DNA of 64,000 nt from Enterobacter cancerogenus (GTDB lineage: Bacteria; Pseudomonadota; Gammaproteobacteria; Enterobacterales; Enterobacteriaceae), in assembly GCF_019047785.1 (NCBI RefSeq), contig NZ_CP077290.1, positions 2,232,001-2,296,000 of the forward strand, read 5' to 3'. Under the pieces are notes generated by a model. That model saw only the letters and a list, made by a program, of their open reading frames with translations, did not search any database and was not told the DNA's origin. Shown piece after piece: positions 32,052 through 44,788 of this stretch; position 1 is the stretch's first letter, and each line of letters starts with the position of its first letter. Made by a program: the position numbers and the translations under genes.

Positions 32052-33724
32052 TCCTGCTGCTGTGCAGCACATCAGCCTTTGCCGGGTTGTTTGACGCACC
32101 CGGCCGTTCAAACTTTATTCCTGCTGACCAGGCGTTTGTTTTTGATTTTCAGCAGAACCAGCACGACCTCAACCTCACCTGGCAGGTGAAAGAGGGCTAT
32201 TACCTCTACCGCAAGCAGGTCAGCATCACGCCCGCTCAGGCAAGCGTAGGCGCATTACAGATGCCCGCCGGCGAGTGGCACGAGGATGAGTTTTATGGCA
32301 AAAGCGAAATCTATCGCCAGCGGCTGGACGTGCCCGTTACGGTAAATCAGGCCGACAAAGGTGCCACGCTGACGATCACTTACCAGGGCTGCGCCGACGC
32401 GGGGTTCTGCTACCCCCCTGAGACGAAGGTGGTTCCCCTAAGTGAAGTAAGCGCTGCCGCCACCATTTCACCTCCACCTTCCAACGTGAAGGATGAGGGG
32501 GAGAGCGCTTCAGACCTTCCTTTCTCCGCGCTCTGGGCCTTACTGATTGGTATTGGCATCGCCTTTACCCCGTGCGTGCTGCCGATGTATCCGCTGATTT
32601 CAGGCATTGTGCTGGGCGGTAAGCAACGTCTGTCCACCGCCCGTGCGCTGCTACTGGCCTTTATTTACGTACAGGGCATGGCGCTGACCTATACGGCGCT
32701 TGGCCTTGTTGTGGCCGCAGCCGGGCTACAGTTCCAGGCAGCACTTCAGCATCCGTATGTGCTCATCGGCCTGTCGGGCGTGTTTATTCTGCTGGCACTG
32801 TCGATGTTCGGCCTGTTTACCCTGCAACTGCCCTCTTCCCTGCAGACACGCTTAACGCTGATGAGTAATCGTCAGCAGGGCGGCTCAGCAGGCGGTGTGT
32901 TCGCGATGGGGGCCATCGCCGGACTGATTTGCTCTCCGTGCACAACCGCGCCACTTAGCGCGATCCTGCTGTACATCGCCCAGAGCGGTAATATGTGGCT
33001 GGGCGGCGGTACGCTTTATCTTTACGCACTGGGTATGGGCCTGCCGCTGATCCTGGTTACGGTGTTTGGCAACCGCCTGCTGCCTAAAAATGGCCCGTGG
33101 ATGGAGACGGTTAAAACGGCATTTGGCTTTGTGATCCTGGCCCTGCCGGTTTTCCTGCTGGAACGCATCATCGGTGACGTTTGGGGCACACGTCTGTGGG
33201 CGATGCTCGGCGTGGCGTTCTTCGCCTGGGCATTTATCGTCAGCCTCGGGGCAAAAAAACCGTGGATGCGTCTGGTACAAGTTCTTCTCCTTGCCGCCGC
33301 ACTGATAAGCGTTCGTCCGCTGCAGGACTGGGCGTTTGGTGCGCCAGCGGGTCAATCGCAGGCGCATCTCAGCTTCACGCAGATTAAAAACGTGGATGAA
33401 CTTAACCGCGCGCTGGTTCAGGCAAAGGGGAAACCCGTAATGCTGGACCTCTATGCCGACTGGTGCGTGGCCTGCAAAGAGTTTGAAAAATACACCTTTA
33501 GCGATCAGCAGGTGCAACGTGCGCTGAAAGAGACGGTTCTGCTACAGGCGAACGTCACGGCAAACAGCCCGCAGGATAAGGCCCTGCTTAAGCAACTTAA
33601 CGTGCTCGGTCTGCCTACGATCCTGTTTTTCAATGAACAGGGCGAAGAACAACCGGCACTGCGTGTCACCGGGTTTATGGATGCTGCAGCGTTCAGTGCG
33701 CATTTGCACGATCGCCAACCGTAA
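32027..33724 (+). CDS. dsbD: DsbD (DipZ), thiol:disulfide interchange protein
   Basis: A 565-residue inner-membrane protein that carries electrons from cytoplasmic thioredoxin to periplasmic DsbC, DsbG and CcmG. Order: 19-residue signal peptide (ends AFA), periplasmic alpha domain with C122 and C128 (mature C103 and C109, in GCADAGFC), a hydrophobic beta domain of eight helices with cysteines in FTPCVLPM and ICSPCTTAP, and a thioredoxin-like gamma domain with WCVACK near residue 480. Same length as E. coli DsbD. Start lies within cutA. Confidence 0.97.
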   Translation: MAQRFFTLILLLCSTSAFAGLFDAPGRSNFIPADQAFVFDFQQNQHDLNLTWQVKEGYYLYRKQVSITPAQASVGALQMPAGEWHEDEFYGKSEIYRQRLDVPVTVNQADKGATLTITYQGCADAGFCYPPETKVVPLSEVSAAATISPPPSNVKDEGESASDLPFSALWALLIGIGIAFTPCVLPMYPLISGIVLGGKQRLSTARALLLAFIYVQGMALTYTALGLVVAAAGLQFQAALQHPYVLIGLSGVFILLALSMFGLFTLQLPSSLQTRLTLMSNRQQGGSAGGVFAMGAIAGLICSPCTTAPLSAILLYIAQSGNMWLGGGTLYLYALGMGLPLILVTVFGNRLLPKNGPWMETVKTAFGFVILALPVFLLERIIGDVWGTRLWAMLGVAFFAWAFIVSLGAKKPWMRLVQVLLLAAALISVRPLQDWAFGAPAGQSQAHLSFTQIKNVDELNRALVQAKGKPVMLDLYADWCVACKEFEKYTFSDQQVQRALKETVLLQANVTANSPQDKALLKQLNVLGLPTILFFNEQGEEQPALRVTGFMDAAAFSAHLHDRQP

Positions 33725-33772
33725 ACAACACTTTAAACGGGACAAACCGTGGGAACAGCGGAGGAGAAAACC

Positions 33773-34348
33773 GTGCAACGCGAAGACGTACTGGGACAAG
33801 CCCTGCAATTACTTGAGATTCAAGGGATCGCCAGCACCACGCTTGAGATGGTCGCCGACCGTATCGATTACCCTCTGGATGAATTAACACGCTTCTGGCC
33901 TGATAAAGAAGCGCTGCTTTACGATGCCCTGCGCTATCTTAGCCAACAGGTTGATGCCTGGCGCAGGCAGTTGATGTTAAATGAAGAGCTGACGACAGAA
34001 CAGAAACTGCTGGCGCGTTATACCGCCCTGTCCGAATGCGTAAGCAACAACCGCTATCCGGGCTGTCTGTTTATCGCCGCCTGTACGTTCTACCCGGACC
34101 CAGGCCATCCGATTCACCAGCTGGCGGATCAGCAAAAGCGTGCGGCGCATGACTTCACCCATGAGCTGCTGACTACGCTTGAAGTGGACGATCCGGCGAT
34201 GGTGGCTAAACAGATGGAGCTGGTGCTGGAGGGCTGCCTGAGCCGTATGCTGGTAAACCGTAGTCATGCCGACGTGGAAACAGCACATCGACTGGCAGAA
34301 GATATTCTGCGCTTCGCCCAGTGCCGTATGGGTGGGGCATTGACCTAA
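33773..34348 (+). CDS. yjdC: YjdC, TetR-family regulator
   Basis: A 191-residue TetR-type regulator. The N-terminal HTH (about 3-45: [20 protein letters not shown] then [19 protein letters not shown]) is followed by the C-terminal ligand-type domain; it matches E. coli YjdC. The start is GTG at 33773, seven bases after GGAGGAG; another in-frame GTG at 33749 has no ribosome site. Regulatory targets are unknown. It follows dsbD by 48 bp and may be co-transcribed. Confidence 0.9.
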   Translation: MQREDVLGQALQLLEIQGIASTTLEMVADRIDYPLDELTRFWPDKEALLYDALRYLSQQVDAWRRQLMLNEELTTEQKLLARYTALSECVSNNRYPGCLFIAACTFYPDPGHPIHQLADQQKRAAHDFTHELLTTLEVDDPAMVAKQMELVLEGCLSRMLVNRSHADVETAHRLAEDILRFAQCRMGGALT

Positions 34349-34436
34349 GCTTAAGCGGTAAATTTGTCGTTTTCGCTGCGTAAACCGTCATATTGACGCA
34401 AAGTTAAGCAGTTGAACGGCTTTTCCCGAAATAATG

Positions 34437-34465
34437 TTGACGGTCAGGCGTGATTGCGGTTTAAT
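34437..34465 (+). promoter_or_regulatory. pheU promoter
   Basis: -35 TTGACG (34437-34442), 17-bp spacer, -10 TTTAAT (34460-34465), followed by GCGCTCC, a GC-rich discriminator as in stringently controlled tRNA promoters. It lies about 10 bp before the tRNA. Confidence 0.85.
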
Positions 34466-34475
34466 GCGCTCCGTT

Positions 34476-34551
34476 GCCCGGATAGCTCAGTCGGTAGAGC
34501 AGGGGATTGAAAATCCCCGTGTCCTTGGTTCGATTCCGAGTCCGGGCACCA
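34476..34551 (+). tRNA. pheU: tRNA-Phe (GAA)
   Basis: A 76-nt gene with CCA encoded; anticodon GAA at 34509-34511, stem GGGGA/TCCCC, T arm GGTTCGATTCC. It follows yjdC as in E. coli. pheU is a known integration site for genomic islands, and an AT-rich foreign-looking gene follows here, although no integrase or duplicated tRNA end was found. Confidence 0.98.
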
Positions 34552-34561
34552 CTATTTAAAG

Positions 34562-34585
34562 AACCCAGCCTATGGCTGGGTTTTT
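34562..34585 (+). terminator. Terminator after pheU
   Basis: AACCCAGCC (34562-34570), loop TAT, GGCTGGGTT (34574-34582), then TTT: canonical rho-independent terminator. Confidence 0.92.
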
Positions 34586-34699
34586 GCTTTCTGGAAATAC
34601 AGTTCCCTCCCCTGGCATTCAGTCTACCAGGCATTACCTGCTTTGGTCCCCATAGCTCTGCTAACACTTCATTAAATACGAAACATACCTTCCTTTTAC

Positions 34700-34722
34700 G
34701 GAAGAAAGACTTCCTTTTTTTT
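34700..34722 (+). terminator. Short hairpin with T8 run upstream of the GT80 gene
   Basis: GGAAG (34700-34704), AAAGA loop, CTTCC (34710-34714), then eight T (34715-34722). The stem is short but the T run is long. It may mark the end of a lost gene or insulate the gene that follows. The rest of the 240-bp spacer is AT-rich without a gene. Confidence 0.45.
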
Positions 34723-34825
34723 GTTCCAACCCATCAAAGCCTACCAAATAGCGCAAACAATAATTGGCATAGGAATTGCATAAAATATTTAATTAATGTA
34801 TTCGAAAACGAAGACTTAAAAAAAT

Positions 34826-35983
34826 ATGAGCATGAAAACCCTAAAAATCTATATTGAACCAGCGTCCCTTCCTTTGACGCAGCAATTGAACAATTATGTT
34901 CAGTCCATTGATGACGAAAACGTCTTCAGTATCCTTATCCTTGGGAGATTAAAGTTAAATAACGCTGCGCTAGTAAATGGCAGAACTGTATTTTCTTACA
35001 ATGTTAATGAATATTTATCACAAAAACTCGATAGCGTTGCTAAATTCATCGCCAATAAAAAGGACTATACAATTGAAATTCATACAAACATTATCCATGA
35101 AACAGTTATATTAGTACCATTATTACAAAGAGTTTTGCCGAAGATACCGTTAAAGCAACTTAAACTTCATCTGTATGATGATGGCACCGGCACCATTATT
35201 CAACGCGTTATGATAGGTCGATTTGATGGTAAACTATTGAGAAAAATGATGCGTGAAAGGTCGGAAGTGTTCCAGCACCTTTTAATGATGAATAAACCGT
35301 TGGGCTCATGGGAATGGAATATTGCCGATAATTATATTTGGCATTATTTTATTGATACAAAGTACTATTTACTCGAACCTTTTTATAACAAAACGGTAAA
35401 AAACCACTTCTTTGATGAACTGCAACCTTCCATAATTCCTTTATCCTATAAAGAGGGTGATATCTCGTTGCTATCAAATAGTGGAATATGGGACCGATTG
35501 TTAAATATTCCTGAAGACCTTCGTGTACGATTATCAGCAATAGCAAAATATAGAGATGCCACGCTCTTTCTAACAACTTTCTACCCTGATATTCGAAAGA
35601 GAACTGCGCATCATCAGGCAATGTTAAGAAAAATCACTGAGCTTAAATCTTCAGGGATGCTGCCTAATGAGACGTCCATAATTTACAAAGGCCATCCAGC
35701 CAATCATGAATTAAATCATGAACTATGCACAGCCCTGGGTAATAATATTACAGTGCTTCCGGATAATATTCCGTTAGAGTATCTTCATACTCAGAGGTTA
35801 TTACCTAAAAACATTGCGGGATGTTTTGGAACCTCTTTTTTCAGTATGAAGGATAAAAACGTTAAGTTCGTGATTATGAATGGCGATAAGCATTGTGATG
35901 AAAACATCATGAATATTGAGATCATTCAAATGCATAGCAGCTTTGACACAGACAAGATCATCTATCTTGAAGAGTCTTCCTGA
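34826..35983 (+). CDS. Putative GT80-family (sialyltransferase-like) glycosyltransferase
   Basis: A 385-residue protein, not found at this site in E. coli and visibly AT-richer than its neighbours. It matches the GT80 pattern of Pasteurella and Photobacterium sialyltransferases in order: N-terminal KTLKIYIEPASLPLTQQL (cf. KTITLYLDPASLPALNQL), IHTNIIHET (86-94), YDDG (117-120, where the family has its catalytic-base aspartate), YKGHP (287-291, catalytic-acid histidine), NNITVLPDNIPLEYL then LLPKNIAGCFGTSFFS (CMP-binding serine region, here T336-S337). No signal peptide or membrane helix is seen. The acceptor-pocket segment that is TTTWEGN in the Pasteurella enzyme is TTFYPD here, so substrate may differ. 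It probably modifies lipopolysaccharide core or a capsule from CMP-sialic acid or another CMP-sugar; this is inference. Confidence 0.75.
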   Translation: MSMKTLKIYIEPASLPLTQQLNNYVQSIDDENVFSILILGRLKLNNAALVNGRTVFSYNVNEYLSQKLDSVAKFIANKKDYTIEIHTNIIHETVILVPLLQRVLPKIPLKQLKLHLYDDGTGTIIQRVMIGRFDGKLLRKMMRERSEVFQHLLMMNKPLGSWEWNIADNYIWHYFIDTKYYLLEPFYNKTVKNHFFDELQPSIIPLSYKEGDISLLSNSGIWDRLLNIPEDLRVRLSAIAKYRDATLFLTTFYPDIRKRTAHHQAMLRKITELKSSGMLPNETSIIYKGHPANHELNHELCTALGNNITVLPDNIPLEYLHTQRLLPKNIAGCFGTSFFSMKDKNVKFVIMNGDKHCDENIMNIEIIQMHSSFDTDKIIYLEESS

Positions 35984-36062
35984 AGCCTTATTAGCTGCAA
36001 GAAAAGTTCTTAATATTTTTGATTTTCCGTCTTTTAAACGTTGAAACACTCATACTTTCAGT

Positions 36063-36092
36063 CGGTAGCTTTTCTTTTCTAATAAGCTACCG
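36063..36092. repeat. Inverted repeat after the GT80 gene
   Basis: CGGTAGCTT (36063-36071) / AAGCTACCG (36084-36092), 12-nt loop that is T-rich. It lies 80 bp after the GT80 stop and may be its transcript end; there is no T run after the stem. Confidence 0.5.
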
Positions 36093-36149
36093 GACTGATC
36101 CTGGAACGTTTTTATCAGCTGTTATAGCTTCGCCTCATCCCAACCAAAA

Positions 36150-36182
36150 GCAAAAAACCCCGCACCTTACGGTACGGGGTTC
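36150..36182 (-). terminator. rRNA operon terminator
   Basis: On the minus strand ACCCCGTACC / GGTGCGGGGT (36180-36157) followed by TTTTTT, 11 bp after the 5S 3' end. Typical rrn T1-like hairpin. Confidence 0.9.
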
Positions 36183-36192
36183 TTCTTGTTTG

Positions 36193-36312
36193 ATGCCTGG
36201 CAGTTCCCTACTCTCACATGGGGAGACCCCACACTACCATCGGCGCTACGGCGTTTCACTTCTGAGTTCGGCATGGGGTCAGGTGGGACCACCGCGCTAA
36301 AGCCGCCAGGCA
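36193..36312 (-). rRNA. rrf: 5S ribosomal RNA
   Basis: 120 nt, starting TGCCTGGCGGC on the minus strand and ending GCCAGGCAT, with the conserved CCGAACTCAGAAGTGAAACG segment. Last gene of the rRNA operon; only one 5S copy and no distal tRNA follow. Confidence 0.97.
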
Positions 36313-36382
36313 AATTCTGTTAATCTGTATCAAAGCTGAAATTTGATTGTCTGTCTCTTCGCCGAAACAGCTTCGGCGTTGT

Positions 36383-39287
<2,905 letters not shown>

Positions 39288-39479
39288 TCACAACCCGAAG
39301 ATGTTTCTTTCGATTCACCATCGACTTGCGAAAATTTGAGAGACTCGAACACACATAACATGTGTGTCGTTTCAATTTTCAGCTTGATCCAGATTTTTAA
39401 AGAGCAAATATCTCAAACGTCACCCGAAGATGAGTTTTGAGATACTGAGGCAGGTGACTTTCACTCACGAACCAGCAAG

Positions 39480-39555
39480 TGGCGTCCCCTAGGGGATTCG
39501 AACCCCTGTTACCGCCGTGAAAGGGCGGTGTCCTGGGCCTCTAGACGAAGGGGAC
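39480..39555 (-). tRNA. gltT: tRNA-Glu (TTC) in the 16S-23S spacer
   Basis: 76 nt with CCA, minus strand, starting GTCCCCTTCGTCTAGAGG, anticodon TTC in the CCGCCCTTTCACGGCGG arm. A single tRNA-Glu in the spacer puts this operon in the rrnB/C/E/G class; the exact symbol of the tRNA copy is arbitrary. A boxA-like TGCTCTTTAAAAA (about 39396-39408) lies between it and the 23S gene. Confidence 0.97.
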
Positions 39556-39640
39556 GTGTCAGTCTCAATCGCAAGACGCCTTGCTATTTACTTTTCATCA
39601 GACAATCTGTGTGAGCACTACAAAGGCAGGTTCTTTAAGG

Positions 39641-41180
<1,540 letters not shown>

Positions 41181-41312
41181 AAGTTTGATGCTCGTGAATT
41201 AAACTTCGTAATGAATTACGTATGTTCACTCAGAGACTTGGTATTCATTTTTCGTCTTGCGACGTTAAGAATCCATGTCACTTTGAGTGCCCACACAGAT
41301 TGTCTGATAAAT

Positions 41313-41324
41313 TGTTAAAGAGCA
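41313..41324 (-). promoter_or_regulatory. rRNA leader boxA antitermination site
   Basis: TGCTCTTTAACA on the minus strand, identical to the enteric rrn leader boxA bound by NusB-S10. It lies between P2 and the 16S gene. Confidence 0.88.
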
Positions 41325-41362
41325 GTTGCGACGCGCTTTAGCGCTCTGTCGCGAGGTGGCGT

Positions 41363-41390
41363 ATATTACGCTTTCCTCTTTCAGAGTCAA
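41363..41390 (-). promoter_or_regulatory. rRNA operon promoter P2
   Basis: Minus strand: -35 TTGACT (41390-41385), 16-bp spacer, -10 TAATAT (41368-41363), followed by ACGCCACC. It corresponds to rrn P2 of E. coli. Confidence 0.88.
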
Positions 41391-41471
41391 CCCTGAATCT
41401 CAGGATTTTTTCTCTTCAACCGACCGGTTGTTGTGTGAAGTGATTCACATCCGCCGTGTCGATGGAGGCGC

Positions 41472-41499
41472 ATTATAGGGAGTTCTCGCGCCGCCGCAA
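41472..41499 (-). promoter_or_regulatory. rRNA operon promoter P1
   Basis: Minus strand: -35 TTGCGG (41499-41494), 16-bp spacer ending AACTCCC, -10 TATAAT (41477-41472), discriminator GCGCCTCC. It matches the rrnB P1 core (AACTCCCTATAATGCGCC). The UP element and Fis sites would reach toward nicO; none is individually assigned. Confidence 0.9.
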
Positions 41500-41671
41500 C
41501 CGCTAAATGACAGAAAAATGACTGACTGCTGCATTCCACAGCAAAACCCCGCCTTATACCTTTTTACACACAGACTTATCCACAATCGGGCCTGCCCGCG
41601 CTGCGCGATCCTACATTTAGCGAGACAAAATCGACTATACTGGCGAAAAATACTCCCCGGCAGGCCACCCC

Positions 41672-42622
41672 ATGACAACACAACGTCTCAGCCGAGACTG
41701 GCGTATCCCCACAGCAGGAATAATGCTGCTGGTACTCCTCTTCGCAGGATTCACCCTGCATGCCCACTGGAATGCCTTTATCCAGTGGTGTCTGGCAACG
41801 CAGATTACCCTGCATCGCTATCTGGTGATGTACCTGCTTCAACTGAACAATCACCAGTACAGCGGTGGATTATGGCTAATAACGGGTGCTTTCCTTTATG
41901 GCGTACTCCACGCCATAGGTCCGGGCCATGGCAAATTCATTGTCACCACCTATCTCAGCACCAATAAAGAGAGCGAACTCGCCGCACGCGTTGTCCCCTT
42001 TCTTGGTAGCCTGATGCAGGGCGCAAGCGCCGTTCTCTTTGTCTTTATCCTGGCCGTGGGTTTTAACCTCGCCTCGGGCGATATCAGCACCAGCCGCTGG
42101 TATGTAGAGAAGATAAGCGCGGTGCTGATTGGCGCATTCGGCGCGTTTGTCATTTACCAGGCACTGAAAAGCCTGCGCCCGCGCAGAATGACCATTCGGG
42201 CCATCAGACCTCACCAGCACGATGAAAACTGCGGTTGCGGGCACCACGGCGTGGGCGCGGACCTGACAAAAGGTGACTGGAAAACGCGCCTGGGCGTGAT
42301 TCTGGCAATCGGCGCGCGGCCATGCAGCGGCGCAATAATGATCCTGATGTTCTCGAACGCACTGGGGATTGTGACGTGGGGGATCGCCGCGGTAATGACG
42401 ATGTCGCTGGGAACAGCGCTTTCTATTATGGGGTTATCGCTGGCAGTACGTTACGCCCGTGAACGTACGGTGGCCTGGTTCGGCGGCAGCTCCTCGCTGA
42501 GCTGGCTGGTTCCGGCGGTCAAAATTGCCGGCGGGGTCATTCTGATCCTATTTGCCACCGTCCTGTTCCTGACGGTGATCCCCATCAGCGCCAACGGCGA
42601 CTACATCGCTGCAGGATGCTAA
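41672..42622 (+). CDS. NicO-family nickel/cobalt transporter
   Basis: A 316-residue inner-membrane protein of the NicO/RcnA superfamily with about six helices. The metal-site motif GVLHAIGPGHGKFI lies near residues 77-90 (H80, H86), GARPCSGAIMILMFS near 210-225, and a cytoplasmic loop rich in His and Cys (HQHDENCGCGHHGVG, near 180-195) lies between. Such proteins move Ni, Co or perhaps Zn ions; the substrate is not clear. The usual DUF1007 partner gene is not adjacent. It lies back to back with the rRNA operon and ends in a terminator shared with proP. Start ATG 41672 has a weak ribosome site. Confidence 0.82.
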   Translation: MTTQRLSRDWRIPTAGIMLLVLLFAGFTLHAHWNAFIQWCLATQITLHRYLVMYLLQLNNHQYSGGLWLITGAFLYGVLHAIGPGHGKFIVTTYLSTNKESELAARVVPFLGSLMQGASAVLFVFILAVGFNLASGDISTSRWYVEKISAVLIGAFGAFVIYQALKSLRPRRMTIRAIRPHQHDENCGCGHHGVGADLTKGDWKTRLGVILAIGARPCSGAIMILMFSNALGIVTWGIAAVMTMSLGTALSIMGLSLAVRYARERTVAWFGGSSSLSWLVPAVKIAGGVILILFATVLFLTVIPISANGDYIAAGC

Positions 42623-42649
42623 AAAAAACCCGCCAGCGGCGGGTTTTTT
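42621..42649. terminator. Bidirectional terminator, NicO gene / proP
   Basis: CCCGCC (42629-42634), loop AGC, GGCGGG (42638-42643), with A8 before and T6 after, so it can serve both convergent genes. Confidence 0.92.
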
Positions 42650-42650
42650 A

Positions 42651-44153
42651 TTACTCGTTAATCCGTGGATGTTGATCCACCAGTCGGGTGCGTTTTTTCT
42701 GAAGCTCTTCAATCTCTGCATCGATGTCTTCAATCTTCTGCTCTACGTTATCGTAGTGCTCACGCAGGATATCCTTCGCTTCCGCAATATCCGAAGCGGC
42801 AGGCGTCGCCCCTTTCAGCGGACGGTTGGCCGTCTCCTTCATGGTGATACCAGTAATCAGACCAATCACCGCAATGACCATCAGATAATAAGCCGGCATC
42901 ATCAGGTTCTGGGTGCTTTCCACCAGCGAGGCGGCAAGCGTTGGGGTCAGGCCCGCAATCAGAACCGAGATATTAAACGCGGCGGCCAGCGCGCTGTAGC
43001 GAATATGCGTCGGGAACATCGCCGGTAGCGTCGACGCCATAACCCCGATAAAGCAGTTAAGGATCACCGCCAGCATCAGCAGCCCGGCAAAAATCAGGCC
43101 CAGCACGTTACTGTTAATCAGAATAAACGCGGGGATCGCCAGCGCAAACAGCGCAACGCTACCCAGAATAATAAAGGGCTTACGGCCAAAGCGGTCGCTC
43201 ATTAACCCCATAATCGGCTGCACGAACAGCATACCGACCATAATGGCGATAATAATCAGCACGCCGTGGTCTTCAGAGTAATGCAGGTTATGCGACAGGT
43301 AGCTCGGCATATAGGTGAGCAACATGTAATAGGTCACGTTGGTCGAAATCACCAGACCGATACAGGTCAACAGGCTACGCCAGTGCTTAGTCGCAATCTC
43401 TTTAAACGACACTTTCGGGCCGTCCTGCAGTCCTTCACGGTCGCCCTGCTCCAGCTTCTCAACGTGCTGCTGGAACGCCGGTGTCTCTTCTAATGCATGA
43501 CGCAGGTAAAGGCCAATGATGCCCAGCGGCAATGCTATAAAGAACGGAATACGCCAGCCCCATTCGAGGAAGTTCGCCTCACCGACCACGGTGGAGATCA
43601 GAACGACCACGCCTGCGCCCATGACAAACCCGGCAATCGAGCCAAAGTCCAGCCAGCTTCCCATAAAGCCACGCTTACGGTCCGGGGAATATTCCGCGAC
43701 GAAGATCGACGCGCCGGTATATTCACCGCCCACGGAGAAGCCTTGAGCCATTTTACAGAGCAGCAGCAGGATCGGTGCCCAAATACCAATAGAGGCGTAA
43801 GACGGAATTAGGCCGATACAGAATGTACTTATCGACATAATCACAATAGTAATAGCAAGGATTTTCTGGCGACCGTATTTGTCACCCAGCATCCCGAAGA
43901 ACAGGCCGCCCAGCGGGCGAATCAGGAAGGGAACAGAGAACGTACCCAATGCTGCAATCATCTGCAGGCTGGGATCGGCACCGGGGAAGAATACTTTACC
44001 TAACGCGTAGGCCACAAAGCCGTAGACACCAAAATCAAACCACTCCATCGCATTACCGAGCGAGGCAGCGGTGATCGCTTTACGCAATTTCGCGTCATCA
44101 ATAATAGTGACATCGCGAAGCGTGATGGGTTTTACCTTTTTCCTTCTAAGCAT
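42651..44153 (-). CDS. proP: ProP, proline/betaine:H+ symporter and osmosensor
   Basis: A 500-residue MFS transporter with 12 helices that senses osmolality and takes up proline, glycine betaine and ectoine. MFS motif GDKYGRQK lies between helices 2 and 3, and AEYSPDRKRGFMGSW after helix 4. The C-terminal tail (about 455-500: NVEQKIEDIDAEIEELQKKR) is the antiparallel coiled coil that tunes the osmotic set point. Length equals E. coli ProP. Start ATG 44153 has GAGG seven bases upstream. Two upstream regulatory regions (P1 with CRP site, P2) are described separately. Confidence 0.97.
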   Translation of the reverse strand: MLRRKKVKPITLRDVTIIDDAKLRKAITAASLGNAMEWFDFGVYGFVAYALGKVFFPGADPSLQMIAALGTFSVPFLIRPLGGLFFGMLGDKYGRQKILAITIVIMSISTFCIGLIPSYASIGIWAPILLLLCKMAQGFSVGGEYTGASIFVAEYSPDRKRGFMGSWLDFGSIAGFVMGAGVVVLISTVVGEANFLEWGWRIPFFIALPLGIIGLYLRHALEETPAFQQHVEKLEQGDREGLQDGPKVSFKEIATKHWRSLLTCIGLVISTNVTYYMLLTYMPSYLSHNLHYSEDHGVLIIIAIMVGMLFVQPIMGLMSDRFGRKPFIILGSVALFALAIPAFILINSNVLGLIFAGLLMLAVILNCFIGVMASTLPAMFPTHIRYSALAAAFNISVLIAGLTPTLAASLVESTQNLMMPAYYLMVIAVIGLITGITMKETANRPLKGATPAASDIAEAKDILREHYDNVEQKIEDIDAEIEELQKKRTRLVDQHPRINE

Positions 44154-44243
44154 AGCTTTCCTCGTAGACTCAGCCCTGTCCGTTCCACAGTCTTTATGGC
44201 GATCTGTGAACCTGAGATCCGCTCCATGCGAATCTCCTAATTC

Positions 44244-44251
44244 AAGCGTAG
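44244..44251 (-). promoter_or_regulatory. proP P2 promoter -10 element
   Basis: CTACGCTT on the minus strand, about 90 bp before proP, in the context GTAAACCTGCTACGCTTGAA that matches the E. coli proP P2 promoter. P2 is sigma-S dependent and Fis activated in E. coli. Confidence 0.75.
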
Positions 44252-44349
44252 CAGGTTTACTTACATTGACGTTTCACGTCGATACAACCGAACCTGTTGA
44301 CGCCTGCATGGGCAGTTAATGACCTCTTTACCCTACCAGCGTTTATATT

Positions 44350-44365
44350 TGTGATCAACTTCACA
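44350..44365. promoter_or_regulatory. CRP site of the proP P1 region
   Basis: TGTGA-TCAACT-TCACA: both half-sites perfect. It lies about 200 bp upstream of proP, where E. coli P1 is repressed by CRP through a closely similar site. It could also act on kdgT, 424 bp away, but that is less likely. Confidence 0.88.
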
Positions 44366-44562
44366 TATATATTTCCCCCTCGTCAGCTTTCGTCAATTCA
44401 TGCCAACGGCGTCCTTTTTTTCACGCTTAGGTTTAACCCTCCTCGCTGTTTTTGCACACCGGCAACAAGAAACAAACCACATTTCTTCACATCAACTTTA
44501 CATAAAGTTTAATTATCAAAAAGCGCGTCTGATGTTTACATTAAATATGTGACAAAGATAAC

Positions 44563-44577
44563 TAAAACACTGTTTTA
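44563..44577. promoter_or_regulatory. KdgR operator upstream of kdgT
   Basis: TAAAACACTGTTTTA, a perfect palindrome around one base, fits the KdgR (IclR family) consensus (TRAAAYRNYRTTTYA). It lies 211 bp before kdgT. KdgR repression relieved by 2-keto-3-deoxygluconate is expected. A CRP half-site TGTGA at 44548-44552 is adjacent. Confidence 0.75.
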
Positions 44578-44788
44578 TTTTCATTGAATCATCATTCCAT
44601 TGATCGCATGATAAATCCGAACTTAGCGCTCCCGGCGCGTTCTGCTGAACGTGTTCAGAAAGACCTTAATTAATTTTATTGCATGGATAACGCATTAACC
44701 GATTCCTTAATCGATTAATCAATTGAATTTATTGCACTATTTTTTAAATTTTCCGCCAACCACGCGGGACGAGATGTGAGGGTTAAAC

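Larger units (their letters stand above)
44154..44788. other. proP-kdgT divergent intergenic region
   Basis: 635 bp without a credible gene. It holds the sigma-S-type P2 -10 and the CRP site of proP on the left half and a KdgR operator on the right, before kdgT. The right half is strongly AT-rich. Confidence 0.7.

Noticed and set aside
34552..34825. Integrase remnant or duplicated tRNA-Phe end marking a genomic island
   Set aside because: No copy of the pheU 3' end and no integrase-like frame were found between pheU and the rRNA operon.
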